A DNA stretch of 21,903 nucleotides from JBBCJM01 sp037190175 (GCA_037190175.1 JBBCJM010000081.1:1-21903), one strand, 5' to 3'. Shown: positions 6,260 to 13,303, counted from the stretch's first letter. The notes: generated from the sequence alone by a model not told the origin. Program-made: numbers and translations.

Positions 6260-8527
6260 TCAGATCAGCGAGGCATCGGCGGCCAGATAATCCGCCCGTT
6301 CCCACCACAGGCCGAAGTCCCGGCGATAGAGATCGTGGTTTTCCAGCACGCAGAACTGGTCGCCTCTCAGGTGGGTGGCGTGGAACCGGGCGTGGCCGTT
6401 CTCCACCAGCAGGGTGCGGGCCTTTTCCGGCACCTGCACGGTGAAGGGCTGCAGGGCGCGGGCGATGGCGCCGGAGGGGATGGTCTCTACCGTCAGCTTC
6501 TTCACCGCCTCGGCGGAGTCTTCGGTCTGGATGATGACCGGCACCATCGCGCTGTCGATCATGCGGAAGCATTCCGCGGTGGTGCGGTAGGGGAAATCCG
6601 TGCCGGTCCGGCCGAAGAGAAAGCGCGAGACCATCGGCTGGCCCATCCGCTCGACCCCGCGGGTCCAGTAGACCTGGTTGAACCAGTGCTCGATGGCCGC
6701 GGTTTCCAGCAGGTTCTCGGCCCCGAACCGGGCGAGCGTGGCGCGCATGGCCTCGACCAGCGGGCGGATCTGCTGGTGGGGCGGGTGGTCCGGGGCGCGG
6801 AAGATCGTCAGGGTGCTGTCCTCGACCGGCCTTTTGCCTTCCCTGTTCACCCGGCCCGCGGATTGCACGATGCTGTCCAGCCCAGCCTCGGCCCGCCAAC
6901 CCTTTGGAAAATCGAGGTCCACCCCGGCCTCGATCAGGCTGGTGGCGATCAGGCGGCAGGGTTGGCCGGCGTTCAGCCGCGCGCGGATGTCGGCGATGAT
7001 CCGGCGGCGGTGGGCGGGATACTGGCGGGTGGTCAGGTGGATCAGCCCCTCCAGCCCCTCGGCCCGCGCCGCCTCGAACAGCGCCAGCGCATGCTTGCGG
7101 CTGTTGACGATCACCATGCCCTGCGGGGTGCCCCTCAGCGCCTCGACCAGCGCCGGGTCGTCCATCTCGCCGCCGTCCAGGATCCGGGCGCGGCGCAGGC
7201 GGCGGGCCAATCCTTCGGGGTCAGGCGCCAGTTCCCGATCCGCCAGCGGCAGGCCCTGCTTCAGTTGTGCGCTGTCGAAGGCGGGTTGCGTGGCGGTGCA
7301 GAGCACGATGGTGCAGCCGTAAAGCGCCGCCAGCGTGTCGAGCATCCGCAGCACGGGCATCAGCAGTTCGCGCGGCAGCACCTGCGCCTCGTCCAGCACG
7401 ATGATGGAGCCCGCGATGTTGTGCAGCTTGCGGGCGCGCGAGGGGCGGGCGGCGAACAGGCTTTCGAACAGCTGCACATTGGTGGTGACGACCAGGGGGG
7501 CGGCCCAGTCCTCCATCGCCAGCCGCAGCTTCTCTTTCTGCTCTCGCAGCCGGTGCGATTTCTCGCTGACGACGGCCTTTTCGTCGAACCGAGCCTCGTC
7601 GATCGAGGAATGGTGCTCCAGCACCATGCCGCCCAGATCCCCGAATACCTCGCCGAAGGTCGCGGCGGTCTGGTCGATGATGGAGGTATACGGGATCGTA
7701 TAGATGATCCGCCGGTGTCCGTGCCGCACCGCATGGTCCAGCGCGAAGCCCAGCGAGGCCAGCGTCTTGCCGCCGCCGGTGGGCACGGTCAGGGTGAAGA
7801 GGCCGGGCGGCAGCGCGGCCCCGGCGCGGATATGGGCCAGGATGTCGGCACGCAGGCGGTTCAGGTCGCTCGCGGCCCCGAACCGCGCCATATGGGCGTC
7901 GAACCGGGCGCGCAGGCCGGGCAGGATGGCGGAGAGCGCGGGCCAGTCGCGGTCGCTTTGGCTCCCCTCGAGCTGGTTGTAATAGGCCTCGGTATCCCTG
8001 AAATCGGCATCGACCAGGCAGGAGAATATCATCCGCCCCGCCACCGATACGTCGAAGCCGACGGTTTCCTTGCGCATCTTCGCCTGTAGTTCCGGCGCCA
8101 GCGGCGCCAGGTCCACCCCTTGCGCGGCGGTGAGGGCGGGGTCGACGGGATCGCGGAAATTCTCGATCCGCCGGTCCATCGCCGCCTCGGAGCCGCCCTT
8201 GTCCGGCAGGCCCGCGTGATGGCCGAGAATGGCATAGGCCAGCAGCTGGGCAACGAGATGCGCCGGCCCGGCGCGGCCCAGCAGCAGATGCGCCCCGGCG
8301 GTGGAATGGTCGACCGCGCCGCCTTCGCCCCTGATCCGGCGCTGGAAGGCGGGGTCGTACTTGCCGAAGTCGTGCAACAGCCCCGCCATCCGGGCGCAGA
8401 GCGGCAGGCCCAGAGGGGCTGCGGCCGTCCCGGCCAGGGCGGCGGTGCCCTCCAGATGCGCGGACAAGCCCTGCCAGTCGCTGAAATCCCCGGGCGTGCC
8501 GGAATGGGCGAAATACGGGTTCGTCAT
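6260..8527 (-). CDS. cas3: CRISPR-associated helicase-nuclease Cas3, type I-C
   Basis: This 755-residue protein has an N-terminal HD nuclease followed by an SF2 helicase, the normal single-chain Cas3. The HD domain shows H24, H52-D53 (LLHDFGKYDP), H74 (VDHSTAGAH) and H103-H104 (LGHHAGLPD). The helicase shows Walker A TGGGKT (250-255), the DEAQ box (379-382), the TAT motif (411-413) and a C-terminal arginine-finger region (VQSAGRVNREG). Cas3 is recruited by target-bound Cascade and degrades the non-target strand processively. It is the first cas gene. A good SD (GAGGGAGA) precedes the ATG. All key motifs are present, so the gene looks functional even though cas7 downstream is broken. Confidence 0.97.
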   Translation of the reverse strand: MTNPYFAHSGTPGDFSDWQGLSAHLEGTAALAGTAAAPLGLPLCARMAGLLHDFGKYDPAFQRRIRGEGGAVDHSTAGAHLLLGRAGPAHLVAQLLAYAILGHHAGLPDKGGSEAAMDRRIENFRDPVDPALTAAQGVDLAPLAPELQAKMRKETVGFDVSVAGRMIFSCLVDADFRDTEAYYNQLEGSQSDRDWPALSAILPGLRARFDAHMARFGAASDLNRLRADILAHIRAGAALPPGLFTLTVPTGGGKTLASLGFALDHAVRHGHRRIIYTIPYTSIIDQTAATFGEVFGDLGGMVLEHHSSIDEARFDEKAVVSEKSHRLREQKEKLRLAMEDWAAPLVVTTNVQLFESLFAARPSRARKLHNIAGSIIVLDEAQVLPRELLMPVLRMLDTLAALYGCTIVLCTATQPAFDSAQLKQGLPLADRELAPDPEGLARRLRRARILDGGEMDDPALVEALRGTPQGMVIVNSRKHALALFEAARAEGLEGLIHLTTRQYPAHRRRIIADIRARLNAGQPCRLIATSLIEAGVDLDFPKGWRAEAGLDSIVQSAGRVNREGKRPVEDSTLTIFRAPDHPPHQQIRPLVEAMRATLARFGAENLLETAAIEHWFNQVYWTRGVERMGQPMVSRFLFGRTGTDFPYRTTAECFRMIDSAMVPVIIQTEDSAEAVKKLTVETIPSGAIARALQPFTVQVPEKARTLLVENGHARFHATHLRGDQFCVLENHDLYRRDFGLWWERADYLAADASLI

Positions 8528-8658
8528 GGCAGTCTCCCTCGCATCACCCCACCCTGCCCTGTTTCTCCCGCGCCGTGATGCCTCCGACTTAAGGCCGGCT
8601 AGGCCCCTGCCGCCCCGCCTGCTAGTCTTCCCCCGAGCTTCCGGCCCGCGAGACCGCC
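8528..8658. promoter_or_regulatory. Divergent control region, cas operon versus response regulator
   Basis: The 131 bp between the divergent cas3 and response-regulator starts must hold the cas operon promoter and the regulator promoter. I see no clear sigma70 -35/-10 pair on either strand. A TTAAGGCC-GGCTAGGCC stretch around 8588-8606 is partly symmetric. Assignment is by position only. Confidence 0.4.
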
Positions 8659-9360
8659 ATGTCCGACCGCCCGCTGACCCGCGCCCTGATCGTGGACGAC
8701 CATCCGCTGTTCTGCGACGCGCTGGCCATGACGCTGAAGGCGGTGGCCGGGATCGGCGCCATCGAGACCGCCGACCGGCTGGAGACCGCGCTCGGCCGGC
8801 TCGACCTCGCCCCCCTGCCCGACGTGGTGGTGCTGGACCTGAACCTGCCGGACGTGAGCGGGCTCGACGGCCTGATCCGGCTGCGGGCGGCGGCCGGCGG
8901 GGCGCCGGTGGTGGTGGTCTCCTCGCTGGCCGACAACCGGGTGATCGCCGCCGCCATGGCCGCGGGCGCGGCCGCCTTCGTGCCCAAGCATTCGCGCCGC
9001 GAGGTGTTTCGCACCGCCTTCCAGGCGGTGGCCGCCGGGCACCCCTTCCTGCCCGAGGGCTATGTGCCGCCTGCCGACCCCGCCGCCCCCCAGGGCCGGC
9101 GCGAGGAGGCCATCGCCCGGCTTTCGCTGCTCACCCGCCAGCAGGCGCGCATCCTGCAGCTGATCTGCGAGGGGATGCTGAACAAGCAGATCGCCTATGA
9201 CCTCTCGATCGCCGAGACCACGGTCAAGGCGCATGTCACCGCGATCATGCGCAAGCTGGGGGTGCAGAGCCGCACCCAGGCGGTGCTGATCGCGCAGGAG
9301 GCGAGCTTCCAGGCCCTGATGCCCGAGAACGGTCAGGACCCCAGGATGGCGGCGACATAG
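8659..9360 (+). CDS. LuxR/NarL-family two-component response regulator
   Basis: This 233-residue protein has an N-terminal receiver domain with the acidic pocket D13-D14 (LIVDDHP), phospho-acceptor D60 (VLDLNLPD), S88 and K110 (FVPKHS). It ends in a C-terminal LuxR-type helix-turn-helix (about 155-215: LTRQQARILQLICEGMLNKQIAYDLSIAETTVKAHVTAIMRKL). It should bind DNA as a phosphorylated dimer. No histidine kinase lies nearby, so it is an orphan in this window and the signal is unknown. It is divergent from the cas operon. Its last 28 bp overlap the end of the convergent transglycosylase gene. Confidence 0.93.
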   Translation: MSDRPLTRALIVDDHPLFCDALAMTLKAVAGIGAIETADRLETALGRLDLAPLPDVVVLDLNLPDVSGLDGLIRLRAAAGGAPVVVVSSLADNRVIAAAMAAGAAAFVPKHSRREVFRTAFQAVAAGHPFLPEGYVPPADPAAPQGRREEAIARLSLLTRQQARILQLICEGMLNKQIAYDLSIAETTVKAHVTAIMRKLGVQSRTQAVLIAQEASFQALMPENGQDPRMAAT

Positions 9361-9920
9361 GCCCTGGTCTCGGCATAGGGCGGGATGCCCTCGTGCTTCT
9401 CCACCGCCAGCGGCCCGGCGTTGTAGGCCGCCAGCGCCAGCCGCCAGGTGCCGAACCGGTCGTACATCATCCGCAGATAGCGCGCGCCGCCGTCGAGGTT
9501 CTGGTGCGGGTGGTTGATGTCCACCCCCACCAGCCGCGCGGTGTCGGGCATCAGCTGCGCCAGCCCCGTCGCGCCCTTGTGCGACACCGCCCCGGGGTTC
9601 CAGCCCGATTCCTGCTGCACCAGGCGCAGGAACAGATCCTCGGGGATGCCATGCTTGCGGGCGGCGGCGCGCGCGATCTCCAGGTATTCGCCCTTGTAGC
9701 TGCCGGCGAAGCGGGGGATCGCGCCCTCGGCCGGCTTGTCGCTCTTGGGTTTCAGCCGGGCCGAACCCTCGTACTGCTTGGCCAGCCGGGTATCCAGCAG
9801 CCGGGTCTGCTGGCCGAACACCGCGGCGCGCGACTTGCCGGAGGAGGAGAAGACCAGCCCCTCCGCCATGGCCGGCCCGCTCAGCGCCGCCGCCGCGATG
9901 ATCCCGAATAGCCCGCGCAC
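9333..9920 (-). CDS. Small exported lytic transglycosylase (SLT domain)
   Basis: Starting at GTG 9918-9920 the protein has 195 residues. It has a clean Sec signal peptide (hydrophobic GLFGIIAAAALSGPAMA, predicted cleavage after residue 19), then a linker and an SLT/LysM-less goose-lysozyme-type domain. The domain shows the catalytic Glu E104 in VQQESGWNPGAVS, then KGATGLAQLMPDTA and the GGARYLRMMYDRFG...ALAAYNAGP motif. It would cleave peptidoglycan glycan strands in the periplasm. The open frame continues 53 codons upstream, but those are Arg/Pro-rich and would hide the signal peptide, so GTG with an upstream GGGGA is preferred. The 3' end overlaps the response-regulator gene by 28 bp tail-to-tail. 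Confidence 0.88.
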   Translation of the reverse strand: MRGLFGIIAAAALSGPAMAEGLVFSSSGKSRAAVFGQQTRLLDTRLAKQYEGSARLKPKSDKPAEGAIPRFAGSYKGEYLEIARAAARKHGIPEDLFLRLVQQESGWNPGAVSHKGATGLAQLMPDTARLVGVDINHPHQNLDGGARYLRMMYDRFGTWRLALAAYNAGPLAVEKHEGIPPYAETRAYVAAILGS

Positions 9921-10026
9921 CTGGTGTCCCCGTTCGCGGCGCGGATGATAGGGAAATCGCGGCGCTTTTCCAGCCCCCCGCGCGCGGTCTCCCGCCGGCA
10001 CCGGCGGGCCGCCGCCCAGCCGGCGG

Positions 10027-10055
10027 TTGCGGGTGCGGCGGGGGCGCTCTATACC
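10027..10055 (+). promoter_or_regulatory. Candidate sigma70 promoter of ssb
   Basis: TTGCGG (10027-10032), a 17-bp spacer and TATACC (10050-10055) lie about 55 bp ahead of the ssb start. The spacing is ideal and both hexamers are partial matches. The region 9921-10111 also has to hold the divergent transglycosylase promoter, for which I see no clear element. Confidence 0.45.
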
Positions 10056-10111
10056 GCTCGTTAACCGTTTGCGGGGCACACCCGGGGCGAGGACAGCATG
10101 AGGGGATCGGC

Positions 10112-10609
10112 ATGGCCGGATCGGTGAACAAGGTCATCCTGGTGGGCAATCTGGGCCGCGACCCGGAGGTGCGCAGCTTTCCCAGCGGCGGCAAGGTGGT
10201 GAACCTGCGCATCGCCACCTCCGAGAACTGGCGCGACCGCAACACGGGCGAGCGCAAGGAACGCACCGAATGGCATTCGGTGGCGATCTTCGACGAGAAC
10301 CTCGCCAAGGTGGCCGAACAGTACCTGCGGAAGGGCTCGACCGTCTATCTCGAGGGCCAGCTCGAGACCCGCAAGTGGCAGGACCAGTCGGGCGCCGACC
10401 GCTACACGACCGAGGTGGTGCTGCGCCCGTTCCGCTCGGCCATGACCATGCTGGGCGGCAGGGGCGACGGCGGCGGGGCCCCGCGCGACGAGGATCCGGG
10501 CTACGGCGGCGGCCGCGCCTCCTCCGGCGGCCCCGGGGGCGGGGCCCCGCGCGAGAGCTACGGCGGCGGCGGCCGCGGCGGCGACATCGACGACGACATC
10601 CCGTTCTGA
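10112..10609 (+). CDS. ssb: Single-stranded DNA-binding protein
   Basis: This 165-residue protein has the OB-fold with the standard SSB opening (MAGSVNKVILVGNLGRDPEVR), the WHSVAIF and YLRKGSTVYLEGQLETRKWQDQSG motifs, a Gly-rich disordered linker (about 113-155) and the acidic interaction tip DIDDDIPF at the very C-terminus. It coats ssDNA in replication, repair and recombination, and the tip recruits partner proteins. The SD AGGGGA precedes the ATG. Another ATG 14 bp upstream is out of frame. In many alphaproteobacteria ssb lies near uvrA or gyrA, but neither is visible here. I saw no GTTC-N7-GTTC LexA box. Confidence 0.98.
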   Translation: MAGSVNKVILVGNLGRDPEVRSFPSGGKVVNLRIATSENWRDRNTGERKERTEWHSVAIFDENLAKVAEQYLRKGSTVYLEGQLETRKWQDQSGADRYTTEVVLRPFRSAMTMLGGRGDGGGAPRDEDPGYGGGRASSGGPGGGAPRESYGGGGRGGDIDDDIPF

Positions 10610-10676
10610 AGAGGACGCCCCGGTTTCTTCCTTCCCGACCCCCGCTTCTCTTTCGAGCCTCGAATATCCCGGGTTT

Positions 10677-10713
10677 GCCGCCGGTTACGCCACCGGTTCG
10701 AGGAACCGGCGGC
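10677..10713 (+). terminator. Nested hairpin downstream of ssb
   Basis: A 10-bp outer stem (10677-10686 with 10704-10713, 17-nt loop) competes with an inner 6-bp stem (10693-10698 with 10704-10709, 5-nt loop). It lies 68 bp after the ssb stop. There is no T-tract, so termination is only a possibility. Confidence 0.35.
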
Positions 10714-10776
10714 ATGGGGGCGGCGCCCCGGGGCCGGCCACCGACGCAACGCCGACAGCACAGGCGAAGGGGGGTC

Positions 10777-10800
10777 CAAGGGGGGCGCCAGCCCCCCTTG
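10777..10800. repeat. Perfect 10-bp GC-rich hairpin, repeat-like
   Basis: CAAGGGGGGC and GCCCCCCTTG form a perfect stem around a GCCA tetraloop. It is preceded by a related GGGGGGTCC run. The form suggests an interspersed intergenic palindrome, but copy number cannot be judged from one window. Confidence 0.5.
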
Positions 10801-10891
10801 CCCGGCCCAACGCCCGCAGGCCGTCAGGCCGAGGGGGGCGGGAGGGCCCCGGCCGCGGGGATCGGTCGCGGGGTGACGGGCCGCCGCGCCC

Positions 10892-10919
10892 TTTACCCGC
10901 GGGGGCGATTTCCTATATC
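10892..10919 (+). promoter_or_regulatory. Candidate promoter of the DUF59/SufT gene
   Basis: TTTACC (10892-10897), a 16-bp spacer and TATATC (10914-10919) lie 39 bp ahead of the ATG, in a locally AT-rich patch of a very GC-rich region. Confidence 0.45.
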
Positions 10920-10958
10920 AACGCTCAGGTATCGCCGCAGCAACGGACGGGGGGCGCC

Positions 10959-11321
10959 ATGAACCAGCCGCAGGAGCGCATGGAAGGAACGCCGCTGATC
11001 CGTCCCTCCACCACCGACCATCCGCTCTACGAGCAGGTGGCCGACGCCTGCCGCACCGTCTTCGACCCCGAGATCCCGGTCAACATCTTCGACCTCGGGC
11101 TGGTCTACACCATCGAGATCAGCCCCGAGAACGAGGTCGAGATCACCATGACCCTCACCGCCCCCGGCTGCCCGGTGGCCGGCGAGATGCCCGGCTGGGT
11201 CGCCGACGCGGTCGAACCCCTGCCCGGGGTCAAGCAGGTCAACGTCCAGATGACCTTCGATCCCCCCTGGGGGATGGAGATGATGTCCGACGAGGCCCGG
11301 CTGGAACTGGGGTTCATGTAG
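10959..11321 (+). CDS. sufT: SufT-type DUF59/MIP18 protein, Fe-S cluster maturation
   Basis: This 120-residue protein is a single DUF59 domain: YEQVADACRTVFDPEIPVNIFDLGLVYTIEI at the start, MTLTAPGCPVAGEMPGWV with the conserved functional Cys in the middle, and VNVQMTFDPPWGMEMMSDEARLELGF at the end. SufT proteins help Fe-S cluster assembly or transfer, and eukaryotic MIP18 is a homologue. An IscA/SufA-like carrier follows at 12881, and such genes are often adjacent in Rhodobacteraceae. Here they are separated by about 1.56 kb carrying a SatD-like/DUF3307 pair. The ATG at 10959 has a purine-rich site ahead. A second in-frame Met at codon 8 is possible. Confidence 0.88.
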   Translation: MNQPQERMEGTPLIRPSTTDHPLYEQVADACRTVFDPEIPVNIFDLGLVYTIEISPENEVEITMTLTAPGCPVAGEMPGWVADAVEPLPGVKQVNVQMTFDPPWGMEMMSDEARLELGFM

Positions 11322-11478
11322 GGCAAGGCCAAGGGCTTGCATCGGCGGAAGGCAAGGCGAAAGGCTTGCCTATAAATCGGGCAGGGCTTGCTGAATCCCA
11401 TCAAGTCTCAAAGCTTGTTTTTCTTGTATCAAGTCAAAGAGATTGATATGAGCGATTCAAGCAAAAAGGCTTGATATC
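11322..11478 (+). promoter_or_regulatory. Dyad-rich AT-richer control region of the SatD-like/DUF3307 unit
   Basis: These 157 bp are visibly less GC-rich than the surroundings. They contain two 20-bp dyads GGCAAG-N8-CTTGC(C) at 11322-11340 and 11351-11370 spaced 29 bp apart. The palindromes AAGCTT (11411-11416) and CTTG-TAT-CAAG (11423-11433) follow. Then come TATCAA-N10-TTGATA (11427-11432 with 11443-11448) and TCAAGC-N6-GCTTGA (11457-11462 with 11469-11474), the last reaching into TTGATATC next to the ATG at 11479. TATAAAT at 11371-11377 may be part of a promoter but lacks a well-spaced -35. This looks like a cluster of operators, perhaps for the HTH of the downstream SatD-like protein. That link is inference. 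Confidence 0.6.
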
Positions 11479-12132
11479 ATGCCTCTGACGGCGGTGGTGA
11501 CCGGCGATCTCGTTGCTTCGACCGCGGCCGAGCCCGCAGTGCTCGATCACACCATGGCGCTGCTCGCGGCGGCAGGGCGCGACATTGCGGGCTGGACACC
11601 GGCCGAGAGAGTCGATTTCCAGCGTTACCGGGGCGACGGCTGGCAAATGGCCCTGACCGAGCCCCTTCTGTCTCTGCGGGCCACATTGTATCTGCTGGCG
11701 CGACTGCGGGCCGACGATACCGCCCTTGGCACCCGCGTCTTCCTGGGCATCGCCGAGGCCGAGCCGCTGGTGGGAGGCGATCTGTCCGCCGCACGGGGCG
11801 AGGCCTTCGTGATCTCGGGCCGCGGCCTCGATCGGATGAGTTCGCTGCGCCTGCTGATGGTGGGCGGCCCGCTCTTCGGCCGGCTGCACGACATAATCGT
11901 CGAACTGCTCGAGGAACATGTGCGCAAATGGACCCGCGAACAGGCCGAGGCCGCGGCGCTGGCGCTGCATCCGGATAATCCGACACTGGCCGACATGGCG
12001 CCGCGGCTGGGCATCTCGCGGCAGGCGGTGAACTACCGCCTGAACGGAGGTGCGGTGCAGGCCATCCGTCGCGCGCTGACGGGATGGGAGGAGACGATGG
12101 AACTCGACATCGCCGGAGCATCCCATGCCTGA
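11479..12132 (+). CDS. SatD-like protein with C-terminal helix-turn-helix
   Basis: This 217-residue soluble protein has the SatD-family pattern: AVVTGDLVAS at 5-14 (GD-x-x-x-S), FQRYRGDGWQ at 47-56, RVFLGIAEAE at 86-95 and GEAFVISGRGLDRM at 107-120. The spacing is reminiscent of nucleotide-cyclase-like folds, although I cannot see metal or base-binding residues well enough to claim activity. The C-terminus (about 168-195: TLADMAPRLGISRQAVNYRLNG) is a convincing HTH. SatD was named from a Streptococcus secretion/acid-tolerance locus, but its biochemical role is unknown to me. The gene overlaps the DUF3307 gene by 8 bp and follows a dyad-rich segment, so an autoregulated two-gene operon is likely. 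The SD is weak. Confidence 0.75.
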   Translation: MPLTAVVTGDLVASTAAEPAVLDHTMALLAAAGRDIAGWTPAERVDFQRYRGDGWQMALTEPLLSLRATLYLLARLRADDTALGTRVFLGIAEAEPLVGGDLSAARGEAFVISGRGLDRMSSLRLLMVGGPLFGRLHDIIVELLEEHVRKWTREQAEAAALALHPDNPTLADMAPRLGISRQAVNYRLNGGAVQAIRRALTGWEETMELDIAGASHA

Positions 12133-12856
12133 AACCCTCGCCGCCCTCCTGCTCGCCCATATCCTCGCGGATTTCGTGTTGCAGACCGGCTGGATGGTGG
12201 CGAACAAGCGGCGGCATGTGGCGATGGCGGCGCATGTGGCCGTGGTGCTGGCCACCGCCGTCGCGGCCACCGGCACCCTGCATCCGGCGCTCATCGCGCT
12301 CACCGCCGCGCATCTGGCCATCGACCTGGTCAAGACCCTCGCCCTGCCCCGCGGGCTGATGGCCTTCCTCGCCGACCAGGCCGCGCATCTGGCGACCATC
12401 GGCTTCGCCGCCGCCGCAGCGCCGGACCTCTGGGCGGCAGGGCTCTGGGCGGAGATCCCCCACCTGCCCGCGCTGATGGCGCTGACCGCCGGCGCGATCC
12501 TTGCCACCCGGGCCGGGGGCTTTGCCATCGGCCTGCTGATGGAGCCCTGGGCGGCCGAGCTTCTGCGCAAGCCCGGCCAGCAGCAGGGGCTCTTGAACGG
12601 CGGGCAGGCCATCGGGCATCTGGAGCGGGGGCTGATCTTCCTGCTCGTGATCTCCGGCCAGGCGGGCGGCATCGGCTTTCTCATCGCCGCGAAGTCGGTG
12701 CTGCGCTTCGGCACGGTGGGCGATGACCGGGCGGTCAGCGAATACGTGATCATCGGCACGCTCGCCTCCTTCGGCTGGGCCATCGCGGCCTCCTTCGGCA
12801 CGCTAGCCCTGCTCGCCCACCTGCCCCCGCTTGGAATCCCCGCCCTTTCGCCCTAG
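12125..12856 (+). CDS. DUF3307 integral membrane protein
   Basis: This 243-residue, highly hydrophobic protein has roughly six to seven predicted membrane helices. It carries family-type His/Asp residues inside helices: H12-x3-D16 (AHILADFVLQ), H37, H63-x3-D67 (HLAIDLVK), D84 and H88. It ends with the DUF3307 motifs IGHLERGLIF, AAKSVLRFGTV and SEYVIIGTLASFGWA. Function is unknown. Genes of this family are commonly coupled to SatD-type genes, and here the ATG lies within the SatD-like gene (8-bp overlap), so the two products probably work together, the soluble HTH partner possibly sensing or controlling the membrane partner. A promoter for the next gene lies at its 3' end. Confidence 0.85.
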   Translation: MPETLAALLLAHILADFVLQTGWMVANKRRHVAMAAHVAVVLATAVAATGTLHPALIALTAAHLAIDLVKTLALPRGLMAFLADQAAHLATIGFAAAAAPDLWAAGLWAEIPHLPALMALTAGAILATRAGGFAIGLLMEPWAAELLRKPGQQQGLLNGGQAIGHLERGLIFLLVISGQAGGIGFLIAAKSVLRFGTVGDDRAVSEYVIIGTLASFGWAIAASFGTLALLAHLPPLGIPALSP

Positions 12857-12859
12857 ATT
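12831..12859 (+). promoter_or_regulatory. Candidate promoter of the IscA/SufA-type gene
   Basis: TTGGAA (12831-12836), an exact 17-bp spacer and TAGATT (12854-12859) straddle the end of the DUF3307 gene, 21 bp ahead of the next ATG. Four of six bases match in each hexamer. An SD AAGGAG follows. The carrier gene therefore probably keeps its own promoter. Confidence 0.5.
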
Positions 12860-12880
12860 GGGGGCGACAAGGAGCATCCC

Positions 12881-13243
12881 ATGTTCGGCATTCCCGGCAA
12901 GCAGGCCGTCACCCTGACCCCCGCCGCCGTGCGGCAGATCGCCCGGCTGATGGCGAAGGACGGCAAGCAGGGCCTGCGCATCGGCGTCAAGAAGGGCGGC
13001 TGCGCGGGCATGGAATACACCATGGACTATGTGGCCGAGGTGAACCCGCTGGACGAGGTGGTGGAACAGGACGGCGCGCGGGTGCTGATCGCCCCCATGG
13101 CGCAGATGTTCCTGATCGGCACCGAGATCGACTACGAGACCACGGTACTGGAATCGCGCTTCACCTTCCGCAACCCCAACGTGTCCGAAGCCTGCGGCTG
13201 CGGCGAGTCGATCAAGTTCAAGGACGAACAGCCCGGCGCCTGA
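12881..13243 (+). CDS. A-type Fe-S carrier protein (IscA/SufA/HesB family)
   Basis: This 120-residue protein carries the three cluster-binding cysteines of A-type carriers: C41 in KKGGCAGMEY and C105/C107 in SEACGCGESI. The core LTPAAVRQIARLM and the FRNPNVSEACGCGES C-terminus are typical. It accepts a [2Fe-2S] or [4Fe-4S] cluster and passes it to apo-enzymes. It lies 24 bp after the DUF3307 gene with a strong SD (AAGGAG) and its own promoter candidate. With the DUF59 gene at 10959 it forms an Fe-S maturation pair split by the SatD-like/DUF3307 unit. SufA versus IscA cannot be decided from the sequence alone. Confidence 0.93.
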   Translation: MFGIPGKQAVTLTPAAVRQIARLMAKDGKQGLRIGVKKGGCAGMEYTMDYVAEVNPLDEVVEQDGARVLIAPMAQMFLIGTEIDYETTVLESRFTFRNPNVSEACGCGESIKFKDEQPGA

Positions 13244-13303
13244 CCGCTCTTCCCCCCTGCCCCGTTCTGCGGTTATCTCCGCCCCTGACAGAGGGAGGGC
13301 AAG

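Larger units (their letters stand above)
10610..10958. other. 349-bp non-coding region with three inverted repeats between ssb and the DUF59 gene
   Basis: No credible gene is seen. The stretch holds three structures. One is a 13-nt palindrome TTCGAG-C-CTCGAA (10652-10664). The second is a nested dyad in which AACCGGCGGC (10704-10713) can pair with GCCGCCGGTT (10677-10686) or, in part, with CCGGTT (10693-10698). The third is a perfect 10-bp hairpin CAAGGGGGGC-GCCA-GCCCCCCTTG (10777-10800). The last resembles GC-rich intergenic repeats common in Rhodobacteraceae, by general recollection. One of these may terminate ssb, although none is followed by a T-run. The right end carries a promoter candidate. 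Confidence 0.65.

Noticed and set aside
6191..8089. 632-codon plus-strand open frame opposite cas3
   Set aside because: Antisense frame in high-GC codon-third-position sequence, composed mainly of Gly/Ala/Arg/His/Gln. Cas3 motifs on the other strand are complete.
9921..10079. N-terminal extension of the transglycosylase (248 residues)
   Set aside because: The extension is Arg/Pro-rich and would bury the signal peptide that starts at the GTG at 9920.
10056..10111. LexA/SOS box upstream of ssb
   Set aside because: GTTAACCGTTTG looks suggestive, but the two GTT units are not spaced as GTTC-N7-GTTC.
11434..12801. 455-codon minus-strand open frame opposite the SatD-like/DUF3307 genes
   Set aside because: No recognisable domain, low-complexity Ser/Arg/Ala composition; the plus strand has two overlapping genes with family motifs.
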